Positions 7,544 through 16,658 are shown, counted from the stretch's first letter. The stretch: DNA of 64,000 nucleotides from Enterobacteriaceae bacterium 4M9 (GCA_010092695.1 JAADJJ010000001.1:3472001-3536000); one strand, 5' to 3'. Made by a program: numbers and translations. The notes: generated by a model from the sequence alone, not told the origin.

Positions 7544-8836
7544 TCAGAGATACGGCGACCAGGCCGGGAATTTTACCTGACCATCAGTTGCCGGAAGACG
7601 CGCTTTAAAACGCCCATCGGTCGAAACCAGATTCAGCACCGATCCCATTCCCTGAGAAGAGCTGTAGATAACCATAGTACCATTCGGTGCGAGACTTGGC
7701 GTTTCATCCAGGAACGTGGACGACAGAGTTTGTACGCCCCCCGTTACCAGATCCTGTCGTGAGATGTTCTGCTTACCATTGTTGGAGCTGACCATCACCA
7801 TAAACTTACCGTCGGAACTAACATCAGCATCCTGATTCTGAGAACCTTCCCAGGTCAGGCGCTGTGCGGCACCGCCGTTCACATTGATTTTGTATACCTG
7901 CGGACGACCGGCCTGGTCAGAGGTAAAGGCCAGGTTTTGGCTGTCCGGGAACCAGGTCGGTTCAGTGTTGTTACTGCGACCGTTAGTCACCTGACGAATC
8001 TGACCTGAGCCAATATCCATCACGTTAATTTGCAGGCTACCGGTTTTAGACAGTGCAAAAGCGAGTTTGCTGCCGTCAGGTGAGAAAGCTGGCGCACCAT
8101 TGTGGCGTGGGAATGACGCAACCTGGCGTATCGCACCGTTAGACAGCGTCTGGATAACCAGCGCAGAACGGCCGCTTTCAAAGGTTACGTAAGCCACTTT
8201 GCTGCCGTCCGGCGACCAGGCCGGAGACATCAGCGGCTGAGTGGAGCGATGGACCACAAACTGGTTATAGCCGTCGTAGTCAGAAACGCGCAGTTCATAA
8301 GGGAACTGGCCGCCGTTGGTCTGCACCACGTAAGCAATACGGGTACGGAACGCACCTTTAATACCGGTCAGTTTTTCAAACACTTCATCACTGGCGGTAT
8401 GGCCCGCGTAACGCAGCCACTGCTTGTTCACTTTATAAGAGTTCTGCGCCAGAACGGTACCCGGAGCCCCGCCGGTATCCACCAACTGGTAAGCCACGGT
8501 ATAGCTACCGTCTGCGTTAGGTGTGACCTGGCCTACCACCACCGCATCAATACCGAGTGCGGACCAGGCCGCAGGCTGAACTTCCTGAGCCGAACCCGGC
8601 TGCTGCGGCAGACGAGATTTATCCAGCGGGTTGAATTTGCCGCTGTTGCGCAAATCAGAGGAGACGATATCGCCGATTTCTTCCGGAGCAGCCCCTTGCC
8701 CACCCCACTTAAACGGCGCAACACCGATGGGACGCGCAGAGTCCACACCCTGGGTTATCTCGATACGGACTTCTGCATGCAGGACAGCAGCCCACAGCAT
8801 CAGAAAACTTAGTGCAACTCGTAATGCCTGCTTCAT
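7544..8836 (-). CDS. tolB: Tol-Pal translocation protein TolB
   Basis: Periplasmic six-bladed beta-propeller of 430 residues that binds Pal and TolA. The signal peptide is MKQALRVALSFLMLWAAVLHA, and EVRIEI begins the mature TolA-box region. After the N-terminal domain come repeated WSPDGSK / FSPDGSK / WFPDSQN propeller motifs (about 215-430). The frame is open 29 codons upstream, but the ATG at 8836 gives the exact family start and length and has the upstream AAGGGAGATAAG ribosome site. The 231 bp to tolA leave room for the separate tolB-pal-cpoB promoter known in E. coli; I did not locate it. Confidence 0.96.
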   Translation of the reverse strand: MKQALRVALSFLMLWAAVLHAEVRIEITQGVDSARPIGVAPFKWGGQGAAPEEIGDIVSSDLRNSGKFNPLDKSRLPQQPGSAQEVQPAAWSALGIDAVVVGQVTPNADGSYTVAYQLVDTGGAPGTVLAQNSYKVNKQWLRYAGHTASDEVFEKLTGIKGAFRTRIAYVVQTNGGQFPYELRVSDYDGYNQFVVHRSTQPLMSPAWSPDGSKVAYVTFESGRSALVIQTLSNGAIRQVASFPRHNGAPAFSPDGSKLAFALSKTGSLQINVMDIGSGQIRQVTNGRSNNTEPTWFPDSQNLAFTSDQAGRPQVYKINVNGGAAQRLTWEGSQNQDADVSSDGKFMVMVSSNNGKQNISRQDLVTGGVQTLSSTFLDETPSLAPNGTMVIYSSSQGMGSVLNLVSTDGRFKARLPATDGQVKFPAWSPYL

Positions 8837-9067
8837 CTTATCTCCCTTATCCAGGCCCGGAGCCTTCGATAATCTACACCGTTCAGTATTCAGAGTGTAC
8901 TGGCAACAAAGCCGCTCAGGCACGCGGGATTATCCGCTCTCGCCCGGCAACTGCATTACCCTCACGCAAACATTGGGTATAGCAGAATGTTAATTATATG
9001 AAAGACACAACACTTTTGGCCCTGTAACAACAACGTAATTGTTTTTACCCGCACTGGCAGGGAAAGA

Positions 9068-10261
9068 TTACGGTTTGAAGTCCAGCGGCGCATTTTTAAA
9101 GACTTCATACACGGCCTGGCTCGGCGGCTTTGGCATATGAGCCTGGCGCGCCGCGGCTAAAGCCGCCTGGCAAAGGGCTGGATCGCCGCCCTCTGACTGT
9201 ATGTCCTTCAAAAGTCCATCTGGCGCGAGCTTAATGCGTAGCGTACAGGTTTTACCGGCATAGGAGGCTGCGTCATAAAACTTGCTCTCAATAGCCGATT
9301 TAATCTGCGCGGCGTAGCTGTTAATTTCCGCACCGGATGCACCGTTATTCTTATTATTCCCCGTCCCGGCTGCCGCAGCATTGTTTCCTTTCGCTCCACC
9401 GCCGGTTTTCGGTGCATTCTTACCAGAGCTCAGATCGCCAAGCAAATCGTCTACACCCTGGGCTGCGGCTTTTTCCGCGGCCGCTTTTTTGGCAGCCTCG
9501 GCTTTTTTGGCTGCAGCAGCTTTTTCAGCAGCTGCGGCTTTTTTCTCGGCAGCCGCCTTTGCCGCAGCGGCTTTCTCTGCCGCTGCCGCCTTCTCTGCTG
9601 CCGCTTTTTCAGCGGCTGCTTTCTGAGCCTCTGCCTTCTCTGTCGCAGCCTTCTTCGCAGCATCGGCGGCCGCTTTTTTCTCTGCGTCCTGCTGCGCTTT
9701 TTTAGCCGCTTCCTGTTCGACTTTTTTCTGTGCGTCTGCAGCCGCTTTGGCGGCTTCCTGCTCAGCTTGTTTCTTCGCCTGTGCAGCGGCCTGCTTCGCT
9801 TCCTCTGCTTTAGCTTTTGCGGCAGCGGCTGCATCTGCTGCCTGCTTTTGCTGTTGCGCGGCAAGCTTCGCTGCTTCTTCAGACTGCTTTTGCTGCTCGG
9901 CTTTCTGCTGCTGCGCTTTTTCCTGCGCCTCAAGCCGTTCTTTTTCCAACTGCTTCAGACGTTCCTGCTCGGCAGCCTGCTTTTCACGCATTTCCTGCGC
10001 CTGCTGCTGGGCCTGTTTCTCTCGCTGCTCAGCCGCGCGCTTTGCGCTGGCCTGTTGATCCTGCTGCCGGTTGTACTGGCTGACAACCGCACCCGGATCA
10101 ACCATTACGGCGTCGATGGCACCACCGCCACCGCCCGCACTGGCATCAATGTTTTCATCGAACGAGCTCCACACCAGCAGCACAATCAGGATGATGTGCA
10201 GCACGACGGAGACAATAATCGCCCGCTTAAGCTTTGCGTTTTCTTCGGTTGCCTTAGACAC
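9068..10261 (-). CDS. tolA: Tol-Pal inner-membrane bridge protein TolA
   Basis: 397 residues against about 421 in E. coli. It has one N-terminal membrane helix (about 14-34), then a long Ala/Lys/Glu/Gln helical domain II (about 60-270) of AAAEKAAA-type repeats. The globular domain III ends in ...AVYEVFKNAPLDFKP. It transduces proton-motive force from TolQR to TolB-Pal. The start codon is GTG (complement of CAC at 10259-10261), as in E. coli. The shorter length comes from fewer repeats in domain II, an expected site of slippage. It is 30 bp downstream of tolR. Confidence 0.95.
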   Translation of the reverse strand: MSKATEENAKLKRAIIVSVVLHIILIVLLVWSSFDENIDASAGGGGGAIDAVMVDPGAVVSQYNRQQDQQASAKRAAEQREKQAQQQAQEMREKQAAEQERLKQLEKERLEAQEKAQQQKAEQQKQSEEAAKLAAQQQKQAADAAAAAKAKAEEAKQAAAQAKKQAEQEAAKAAADAQKKVEQEAAKKAQQDAEKKAAADAAKKAATEKAEAQKAAAEKAAAEKAAAAEKAAAAKAAAEKKAAAAEKAAAAKKAEAAKKAAAEKAAAQGVDDLLGDLSSGKNAPKTGGGAKGNNAAAAGTGNNKNNGASGAEINSYAAQIKSAIESKFYDAASYAGKTCTLRIKLAPDGLLKDIQSEGGDPALCQAALAAARQAHMPKPPSQAVYEVFKNAPLDFKP

Positions 10262-10291
10262 CCTGGTTCCCCAAAACTGTGCAGCTCAAAA

Positions 10292-10720
10292 TCAAATCGG
10301 CTGGGTCATTAACCCGACCGACTTCACACCTGCCTGATGCAGCAGGTTCAGAGCTTTAATGACTTCGTCGTAGGGCACGTCTTTCGCACCACCAATCAGG
10401 AAGACCGTTTTCGGGTTTTCTTCCAGTCGGCGCTGCGCTTCCGCTGCAACCTGTTCCGGCGGCAGCTGCTCCATACGATCTTTGCCAACTACGATGCTGT
10501 ACTGCCCGACACCGGCAACTTCAACAATTACCGGCGGCTCGTCATTGGTACTGACCGTTTTGGAATCGGTCGCATCCGGCAGATCCACCTCCACGCTCTG
10601 CGTGATGATAGGCGCGGTAGCCATAAAGATAAGCAGCAGCACCAGCAACACATCCAGCAGCGGAACGATGTTGATTTCGGACTTCAGTTCGCGACGACCC
10701 CGTCCCCGAGTTCTGGCCAT
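10292..10720 (-). CDS. tolR: TolR proton-channel subunit
   Basis: 142 residues, equal to E. coli TolR. There is one N-terminal membrane helix containing the functional aspartate (NIVPLLDVLLVLLLIF, Asp23 region) and a periplasmic domain. With TolQ it forms the proton-driven motor that energises TolA; it is homologous to ExbD and MotB. The gap to tolQ is 3 bp. Confidence 0.96.
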   Translation of the reverse strand: MARTRGRGRRELKSEINIVPLLDVLLVLLLIFMATAPIITQSVEVDLPDATDSKTVSTNDEPPVIVEVAGVGQYSIVVGKDRMEQLPPEQVAAEAQRRLEENPKTVFLIGGAKDVPYDEVIKALNLLHQAGVKSVGLMTQPI

Positions 10721-10723
10721 GAC

Positions 10724-11416
10724 TTACCCCTTGTTGCTTTCGCTAACGCTAAAAGCCTGGCGGTGCAGGATTGCCGTAAACTCTTCCATGAAGTTGTCGT
10801 AGTTCAGCTCCAGCTTGTTAACGCGCTGGTTCAGGCGGTTGTAGGCCATAACAGCCGGGATCGCAGCAAAAAGGCCAATTGCAGTAGCAATCAGCGCTTC
10901 AGCGATACCCGGAGCAACCATCTGCAACGTTGCCTGTTTTACTGCGCCCAACGCGATAAAGGCGTGCATGATCCCCCACACGGTGCCGAACAGCCCGATA
11001 TATGGGCTGATTGACCCAACCGTGCCGAGGAACGGAATATGGGTTTCCAGGTTTTCCAGCTCACGGTTCATAGAGATACGCATCGCACGCGAAGCCCCTT
11101 CAACAATGGCCTCCGGCGCATGGCTGTTCGCGCGGTGTAAACGGGCAAACTCCTTGAAACCGGAGTAAAAGATTTGCTCTGAACCGCTTAAGTTCTCACG
11201 ACGTCCCTGACTTTCCTGATATAAGCGTGACAGCTCAATACCAGACCAGAACTTATCCTCAAAGGCCTCTGCTTCACGCCCGGCAGCATTCAAAATGCGC
11301 GTGCGCTGAATAATGATGGCCCAGGAAGCAATGGAAAAACCAATCAAAATCAACATGATGAGTTTGACCAGAAGACTTGCTTTTAAAAACAAGTCAAGGA
11401 TATTCATGTCAGTCAC
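10724..11416 (-). CDS. tolQ: TolQ proton-channel subunit
   Basis: 230 residues, equal to E. coli TolQ, of the MotA/TolQ/ExbB family. Three membrane helices are visible: about 16-36, and two after residue 130 (GLFGTVWGIMHAF and EALIATAIGLFAAIPAVMAYN). The start is GTG and overlaps the ybgC stop in a GTGA arrangement, implying translational coupling. Confidence 0.96.
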   Translation of the reverse strand: MTDMNILDLFLKASLLVKLIMLILIGFSIASWAIIIQRTRILNAAGREAEAFEDKFWSGIELSRLYQESQGRRENLSGSEQIFYSGFKEFARLHRANSHAPEAIVEGASRAMRISMNRELENLETHIPFLGTVGSISPYIGLFGTVWGIMHAFIALGAVKQATLQMVAPGIAEALIATAIGLFAAIPAVMAYNRLNQRVNKLELNYDNFMEEFTAILHRQAFSVSESNKG

Positions 11417-11817
11417 TGCTTGAACTCCGCGACGATAGACTGGGGAAGCGCTCGTGGCTTCATAGTGGTCAGGTCAACGCAGACGATAAGCACCTCAGCC
11501 TGATTGAGGACTTTATCGTCGGCATTAACAATTTTTTGTGAGAATACGAGCGAGGTTCCACGCATAGAAACTATCTCGGTCTGAATCTCCAGCAGGTCGT
11601 CCAGCCTGGCTGGGGCAAGATAGTCCAGCGTTATTTTGCGCACAACAAAGGCAACGCTATCCTCCAGCAGCTCCTGCTGGCTGAAGTGGTGATGGCGCAG
11701 CATTTCTGTGCGTGCTCGCTCATAGAAAGCGACATAGCTTGCGTGATAAACCACGCCACCGGCATCAGTATCTTCGTAGTAGACCCGAACCGGCCATCGA
11801 AACAACGTTGTGCTCAC
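11413..11817 (-). CDS. ybgC: Acyl-CoA thioesterase YbgC
   Basis: A 134-residue hot-dog fold thioesterase with the family motif YYEDTDAGGVVYHASYVAFYERARTE, whose Asp is catalytic. In E. coli it acts on short-chain and malonyl-type acyl-CoA and binds acyl carrier protein. It heads the tol-pal operon. The frame is open further upstream, but the GTG at 11817 gives the expected N-terminus (VSTTLFRWPV) and length. A GGGATG ribosome site precedes it. Confidence 0.94.
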   Translation of the reverse strand: MSTTLFRWPVRVYYEDTDAGGVVYHASYVAFYERARTEMLRHHHFSQQELLEDSVAFVVRKITLDYLAPARLDDLLEIQTEIVSMRGTSLVFSQKIVNADDKVLNQAEVLIVCVDLTTMKPRALPQSIVAEFKQ

Positions 11818-11903
11818 TCTACATCCCGGTAATGCCAAATAAACGTTGCTACTATACGCAAGCAAAACGGGGTTTGGAATGGGAGGAAGGGAGGGAAGCG
11901 TAA

Positions 11904-11934
11904 ATATTTATGGACCGGCAAGATCCATAAATAT
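11904..11934. terminator. 11-bp hairpin between ybgE and ybgC
   Basis: ATATTTATGGA (11904-11914) pairs with TCCATAAATAT (11924-11934) around a 9-nt loop. It lies between the cyd operon end and the ybgC start. It lacks a T tract, so termination is uncertain. Confidence 0.45.
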
Positions 11935-11947
11935 CAGCATAAAACGA

Positions 11948-12241
11948 TTAGAAAAAGAAAAACACCAGTCCAACAATCAGCACAATGCTTGCCAGCAGCG
12001 GGCAAAAGATTCCCTGCCAGAGCACGGCCTTCGGTCGAAAGCCCACGCCGTGAATCACGCCAGCGCATACCGCCCACATCAGCGCAAAGCCGTGCCACAC
12101 CGTAAGTTCACTGGTTTTTGCCGCAAAACGTGACGGGTCCCAGAACATGCAACCCGCCAGCAAAAGCGCCATGATTAAGGAAAGAGCCCTTAACGAGCTC
12201 TTATCCATTACCGCATAAAGCGTTGCGATAATTTTCTTCAT
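11948..12241 (-). CDS. ybgE: Cyd operon protein YbgE
   Basis: A 97-residue inner-membrane protein, the same length as E. coli YbgE, with three hydrophobic segments (about 20-32, 52-68, 78-97) and the motif GCMFWDPSRFAAKTSEL. Its function is unsettled; it is co-transcribed with cydABX. Its ATG overlaps the cydX stop by one base (TGATG), so it is probably translationally coupled. Confidence 0.93.
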   Translation of the reverse strand: MKKIIATLYAVMDKSSLRALSLIMALLLAGCMFWDPSRFAAKTSELTVWHGFALMWAVCAGVIHGVGFRPKAVLWQGIFCPLLASIVLIVGLVFFFF

Positions 12242-12339
12242 CAGTTTTCTTGAGACTCAACGTGCTCAATTGCCAGGGCAGTAATAATGCCAAAGGCACA
12301 AGCCAGCAGCGTCCCCAGAATCCATGCAAAATACCACAT
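12241..12339 (-). CDS. cydX: Cytochrome bd-I small subunit CydX
   Basis: A 32-residue single-helix protein beginning MWYFAWILGTLLACAFGII and ending EHVESQEN. CydX stabilises the haems of cytochrome bd-I in the inner membrane. The N-terminal helix and the Glu-His-Val region match E. coli CydX (37 residues as I recall), but the C-terminal tail is about five residues shorter. It lies 13 bp after cydB. The start has an upstream GAGGAGATAAC ribosome site. Confidence 0.93.
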   Translation of the reverse strand: MWYFAWILGTLLACAFGIITALAIEHVESQEN

Positions 12340-12352
12340 GTTATCTCCTCAC

Positions 12353-13492
12353 TCAGTACAGAGAGTTGCTGTTGCTTTCGATATGCTCTTTGGTGATACG
12401 ACCGAACATTTTCCAGTAACACCAGGTGGTGTAAAGCAGAATAATCGGTACGAACACAATCGCAACCCAGGTCATCACATTCAGTGTCAGCTGACTTGAT
12501 GTGGCATCCCACATCGTCAGGCTGGCGTTCATCATGGTGCTGGACGGCATCACAAATGGGAACATCGCGATACCGGCAGTCAGGATGACGCAAGCAAGCG
12601 TCAGTGAAGAGAACAAGAATGCCCAGGCACCACGCTCGAGACGAGAACACAGCACAGTCAGCAGCGGCAGCACCACACCGAGAGCCGGAATAGCCCACAG
12701 CGCTGGCATGTTGTTAAAGTTCACCAGCCAGGCACCCGGTTCACGCGCAACTTCTTTCGTCAACGGGTTAGACGCCGCGTAGGTATCCAGGGTTGAGGTC
12801 ACAACGTAACCGTCAATGCCGTAGACCACCCACACGCCTGCCAGTACAAAGCACACCATCATCACCAGCGCAGAAACCTGCGCGGTGGTGCGGGTACGCA
12901 AGTGCAACTCACCGGTGGTGCGCATCTGCAGATAGGTTGCGCCCTGGGTAATAATCATCGCCACACTCACCACGCCTGCCAGCAGGCCAAACGGATTAAG
13001 CAACTGGAAGAAGTTACCGGTGTAGGTCAGACGCAAATATTCATCCACGCTGAACGGCACGCCCTGCAGCAGGTTACCGAAGGCAACGCCAATCACCAGC
13101 GGCGGCACGAAGCTACCGATGAAGATGCCCCAGTCCCACATGTTGCGCCAGCGGGTGTCTTCAATCTTCGAGCGGTAGTCAAAACCGACCGGACGGAAGA
13201 ACAACGACGCCAGCACCAGGATCATCGCCACATAGAAACCGGAAAACGCGGCAGCGTAAACCATCGGCCAGGCGGCGAACAGCGCGCCACCTGCGGTGAT
13301 GAGCCACACCTGGTTACCGTCCCAGTGCGGCGCGATGCTGTTGATCATCACGCGGCGTTCGGTATCGCTGCGCCCGAGGAAACGGGTAAGCATACCGACG
13401 CCCATGTCAAAACCATCGGTGACGGCAAAGCCAATCAGCAGAACGCCAATCAGGAGCCACCAGATAAAACGCAATACTTCGTAATCGATCAT
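12353..13492 (-). CDS. cydB: Cytochrome bd-I ubiquinol oxidase subunit II
   Basis: 379 residues, equal to E. coli CydB, with at least eight hydrophobic helices and the N-terminus MIDYEVLRFIWWLLIGVLL. It pairs with CydA in the high-affinity quinol oxidase used under low oxygen. It is separated from cydA by 15 bp. Confidence 0.97.
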   Translation of the reverse strand: MIDYEVLRFIWWLLIGVLLIGFAVTDGFDMGVGMLTRFLGRSDTERRVMINSIAPHWDGNQVWLITAGGALFAAWPMVYAAAFSGFYVAMILVLASLFFRPVGFDYRSKIEDTRWRNMWDWGIFIGSFVPPLVIGVAFGNLLQGVPFSVDEYLRLTYTGNFFQLLNPFGLLAGVVSVAMIITQGATYLQMRTTGELHLRTRTTAQVSALVMMVCFVLAGVWVVYGIDGYVVTSTLDTYAASNPLTKEVAREPGAWLVNFNNMPALWAIPALGVVLPLLTVLCSRLERGAWAFLFSSLTLACVILTAGIAMFPFVMPSSTMMNASLTMWDATSSQLTLNVMTWVAIVFVPIILLYTTWCYWKMFGRITKEHIESNSNSLY

Positions 13493-13507
13493 TTCTCGAC
13501 TCCTGTC

Positions 13508-15076
13508 TTAGCGTGCCGGTTGAGTAGTCGTCTGAGACTGCTCAAAGTGATAACGACCGGTCTTCAGGCTGCTTGGGCCAAGGCGGGCAAACTTGAACAT
13601 CAGGAACAGTTCAGCCACCAGGAACAGCGTGTAAAGGCCACAGATAAGGACCATCGAGAAGATAAGATCGCCCGCAGTCAGTGACGAGTTCGCCACAGCG
13701 GTTGGCAGAACCTCACCAATTGCCCACGGCTGACGACCATATTCCGCTACAAACCAACCGGCTTCCACGGCAATCCACGGCAGCGGAAGCCCATACAGCG
13801 CCGCGCGCAGTACCCACTTCTTCTGACCAATGCGGTTGCGAATAACCGTCCAGAAAGAGGCAGCGATAATGACGAGCAGCAGGAAGCCACAGGCCACCAT
13901 GATACGGAAGGCAAAGTACAACGGCAGCACGCTCGGGATAGAGTCTTTGGTTGCCTGCTGGATTTGTGCTTCGCTGGCATCTGCTACGTTATCGGTATAA
14001 CGCTTAAGCAGCAGACCGTAGCCCAGATCCTTTTTCACTGCGTTGAAGTTATCGCGAACAGTCTGGTCCTTAGAACCGTTACGCAGCTCTTGCAGCAAGC
14101 TGTATGCCTTCATCCCGTTACGGATACGCGCTTCGTGCTGCACCATCAGGTCCTTAAGACCGATAACCGGTGTATCAATAGAACGCGTTGCAATCAGGCC
14201 CAGCGCATAAGGAATCTGAATCTTGTAGAGGTTTTCTTGTTTTTCCTGATCCGGGATACCGAATAGGGTAAAAGCAGCCGGTGCTGGCTGAGTTTCCCAC
14301 TCGGCTTCAATAGCGGCGAGTTTGGTTTTTTGTACGTCGCCCATTTCGTAACCGGATTCATCACCGAGTACGATAACAGACAGCACTGCCGCCATACCGA
14401 AGCTTGCGGCAATAGCAAAGGAGCGTTTGGCAAAAGCAAAGTCGCGACCTTTGAGCATGTACCAGGCACTGATGCCCAGGATGAACATCGCACCGGTTAC
14501 ATAACCAGACGCCACGGTGTGAACGAATTTCACCTGCGCAACCGGGTTAAGGACCAGCTCGGCAAAGCTGACCATTTCCATACGCATGGTTTCAAAGTTG
14601 AAGTCTGAGGCGACCGGGTTTTGCATCCAGCCGTTGGCGACCAGAATCCACAGTGCGGACAGGTTTGAGCCCAGTGCTACCAGCCAGGTTACCGCCATGT
14701 GCTGTACTTTGCTCAGACGATCCCAACCAAAGAAGAACAGACCAACAAAGGTGGATTCCAGGAAGAAGGCCATCAACCCTTCGATAGCCAGTGGTGCACC
14801 GAAGATGTCACCTACATAGTGCGAATAATAAGACCAGTTAGTCCCGAACTGGAACTCCATGGTAAGACCCGTAGCAACCCCGAGCGCAAAGTTGATACCA
14901 AACAACTTGCCCCAGAATTTGGTCATATCTTTGTAGATTTGCTTGCCTGACAGTACGTATACCGTTTCCATGATAGCCAGCAGGAACGCCATACCCAGCG
15001 TTAGTGGCACAAACAGAAAGTGGTACATCGCAGTCAAGGCAAACTGTAAGCGCGACAGTTCGACTATATCAAACAT
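13508..15076 (-). CDS. cydA: Cytochrome bd-I ubiquinol oxidase subunit I
   Basis: 522 residues, equal to E. coli CydA, carrying haems b558, b595 and d. The N-terminal helix has the haem-ligand histidine in LSRLQFALTAMYHFLFVPLT (His19). The periplasmic quinol loop (about 240-330) contains the GYEMGDVQKTKLAAIEAEWETQPAP-like stretch. The GRQPW motif follows near residue 448. The frame is open 24 codons upstream, but ATG at 15076 matches the family start. Upstream lie a perfect FNR site and an ArcA-like direct repeat, consistent with oxygen control of the operon. Confidence 0.97.
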   Translation of the reverse strand: MFDIVELSRLQFALTAMYHFLFVPLTLGMAFLLAIMETVYVLSGKQIYKDMTKFWGKLFGINFALGVATGLTMEFQFGTNWSYYSHYVGDIFGAPLAIEGLMAFFLESTFVGLFFFGWDRLSKVQHMAVTWLVALGSNLSALWILVANGWMQNPVASDFNFETMRMEMVSFAELVLNPVAQVKFVHTVASGYVTGAMFILGISAWYMLKGRDFAFAKRSFAIAASFGMAAVLSVIVLGDESGYEMGDVQKTKLAAIEAEWETQPAPAAFTLFGIPDQEKQENLYKIQIPYALGLIATRSIDTPVIGLKDLMVQHEARIRNGMKAYSLLQELRNGSKDQTVRDNFNAVKKDLGYGLLLKRYTDNVADASEAQIQQATKDSIPSVLPLYFAFRIMVACGFLLLVIIAASFWTVIRNRIGQKKWVLRAALYGLPLPWIAVEAGWFVAEYGRQPWAIGEVLPTAVANSSLTAGDLIFSMVLICGLYTLFLVAELFLMFKFARLGPSSLKTGRYHFEQSQTTTQPAR

Positions 15077-15408
15077 CTTGACTCCTTGCTCTTCGCATGA
15101 AGACTCCGGACGCAGAACACAACAGGTGCTCCGCAACGCATGCCCCAATAGAAAACATTTGCTCCCTCTGTTGTAAGAATTAGCTTAAGCGCTTCCTACA
15201 ATGAGAAGTTTACAAATACGTGAAAAAAAATACCAATACAGTTCCCGCAAATATATTACGCTGCATAAACCTTACAATAAACAGGTTTTTGTTTAGCCTT
15301 TTTTGCGTTTCTCGACGGCGATCAATATATAGCGAATTTAACAGCCAAGAGCCAGTTTGATCTGTAGCAATACTGGCTATCGGAAGGAAATTTACAGAGT
15401 GGTTTTCG

Positions 15409-15422
15409 TTGATATAAATCAA
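15409..15422. promoter_or_regulatory. FNR binding site upstream of cydA
   Basis: TTGAT-ATAA-ATCAA is an exact match to the FNR palindrome TTGAT-N4-ATCAA. It lies about 330 bp upstream of cydA. FNR represses cydA under full anaerobiosis in E. coli. Confidence 0.8.
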
Positions 15423-15476
15423 TTTATTTCATACATGTTAACATCGTTTAAACATTTCGAGAATAAGTGATTCAAA

Positions 15477-15493
15477 TGTTAATTTAATGTTTG
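15477..15493. promoter_or_regulatory. ArcA-like direct repeat
   Basis: GTTAATTTA at 15478 followed by GTTTG at 15489 gives the GTTA direct repeats 11 bp apart that ArcA-P recognises. Another GTTAA/GTTTA pair with shorter spacing lies at 15437-15450. ArcA activates cydAB in low oxygen in E. coli. Confidence 0.5.
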
Positions 15494-15713
15494 CATGGTC
15501 ATTCATTTGCTTATCTTAACTGAAACAAAATAAGCGGAGCGGTAATTAATTATTTCGCCATTATTGATCAGTGAAAAAATAATATTTCCCTGTCGGCAAG
15601 TTTAGAAGAATCCTTTTAATTTTTCCATTTTCAGCTTTTTATTAATTCCATTACATGTCATTTACATTAAATAAATTAATTAATTCAACCCCATAAACGC
15701 GAAAAAAAACAAT

Positions 15714-15737
15714 AAAAAAGGCCACCCGGAGGTGGCC
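15714..15737 (-). terminator. Terminator of the sdh-suc operon
   Basis: GGCCACC (15720-15726) pairs with GGTGGCC (15731-15737) around a 4-nt loop; the A run at 15714-15719 becomes a T tract on the minus strand. Confidence 0.92.
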
Positions 15738-15800
15738 AACCATGTCGAACGCGTTCGCCTTACGACGAATCCTGTTTTAATAAAATCCTCAGCCGATTAC
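15714..15800 (-). ncRNA. sdhX: Possible SdhX (RybD) 3'-UTR small RNA
   Basis: In E. coli and Salmonella the 3' UTR of the sdh-suc mRNA is processed to SdhX, an Hfq-dependent sRNA ending at the operon terminator that targets ackA. This 3' UTR has the same position, a stretch around the sucD stop (GGATTTTATTAAAACAGG) and a Hfq-suited terminator. The 5' end given is a guess, and I could not align it to a reference. Confidence 0.35.
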
Positions 15801-16658
15801 CGACTTCAACGCTTCGCCAATATCCGCGAGGCTACGTACAGTTCTCACCCCAGCCCCTTCCAGCGCTGCAAACTTCTCATCTGCCGTGCCTTTTCCGCCT
15901 GCGATAATCGCGCCTGCGTGACCCATACGCTTGCCTTTCGGCGCCGTCACACCCGCAATATAGCCAACAACCGGCTTGGTCACGTGCTCTTTGATATACG
16001 CAGCCGCTTCTTCTTCTGCACTCCCGCCAATCTCACCAATCATTACGATTGCTTCAGTTTGCGGGTCTTCCTGGAACATTTTCAGGATATCGATGAAGTT
16101 GGAACCCGGGATCGGGTCGCCGCCTATACCCACGCAGGTGGACTGCCCAAAACCGTAATCGGTCGTCTGCTTCACCGCTTCATAGGTCAGTGTACCGGAG
16201 CGAGAAACGATACCTACTTTACCTGGCTTGTGGATGTGGCCTGGCATGATACCGATTTTGCACTCGCCTGGGGTGATAACACCCGGGCAGTTTGGCCCAA
16301 TCATGCGCACGCCTGCTTCGTCGAGCTTCACTTTTACCGTCAGCATATCCAGCGTCGGGATACCTTCAGTAATAGTGATAATCAGTTTAATGCCCGCATC
16401 AACGGCTTCCAGGATGGAATCCTTGCAAAACGGTGCCGGTACGTAAATGACAGAAGCCGTCGCGCCTGTGGCCTCAACGGCCTCACGTACGGTGTTGAAC
16501 ACCGGCAGGCCCAGATGCGTGGTGCCGCCTTTGCCTGGCGTCACGCCGCCAACCATCTTCGTACCGTAGGCAATCGCCTGCTCGGAATGGAAGGAGCCCT
16601 GGCTACCAGTAAAGCCCTGGCAAATCACTTTGGTGTTTTTATCAATCAGAATGGACAT
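15789..16658 (-). CDS. sucD: Succinyl-CoA synthetase alpha subunit
   Basis: 289 residues, the family length. An N-terminal CoA-binding Rossmann domain (GFTGSQGSFHSEQAI near 15-30) is followed by the ligase domain. The phosphohistidine lies in MGHAGAIIAGGKGTA (His246 region). With SucC it converts succinyl-CoA to succinate with formation of ATP or GTP. Its ATG overlaps the sucC stop by one base (TAATG). Confidence 0.97.
   Translation of the reverse strand: MSILIDKNTKVICQGFTGSQGSFHSEQAIAYGTKMVGGVTPGKGGTTHLGLPVFNTVREAVEATGATASVIYVPAPFCKDSILEAVDAGIKLIITITEGIPTLDMLTVKVKLDEAGVRMIGPNCPGVITPGECKIGIMPGHIHKPGKVGIVSRSGTLTYEAVKQTTDYGFGQSTCVGIGGDPIPGSNFIDILKMFQEDPQTEAIVMIGEIGGSAEEEAAAYIKEHVTKPVVGYIAGVTAPKGKRMGHAGAIIAGGKGTADEKFAALEGAGVRTVRSLADIGEALKSVIG

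Larger units (their letters stand above)
15077..15713. other. Long AT-rich cydA regulatory region
   Basis: About 640 bp without a gene. It contains the FNR and ArcA-like sites described separately. Between about 15540 and 15710 it is very AT-rich (several TTAATTAA-type stretches) with no recognised element. As I recall, E. coli K-12 carries the mng genes between sucD and cydA; nothing of them is visible here. Confidence 0.6.

Noticed and set aside
9747..10058. Ala/Cys/Ser- and Leu/Phe-rich plus-strand frames opposite tolA
   Set aside because: They arise from the Ala/Lys repeat codons of TolA domain II read on the other strand.
11946..12698. Alternative minus-strand frame of 165 codons across cydX and cydB
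   Set aside because: It is out of frame with cydB and cydX, both of which match their families exactly.
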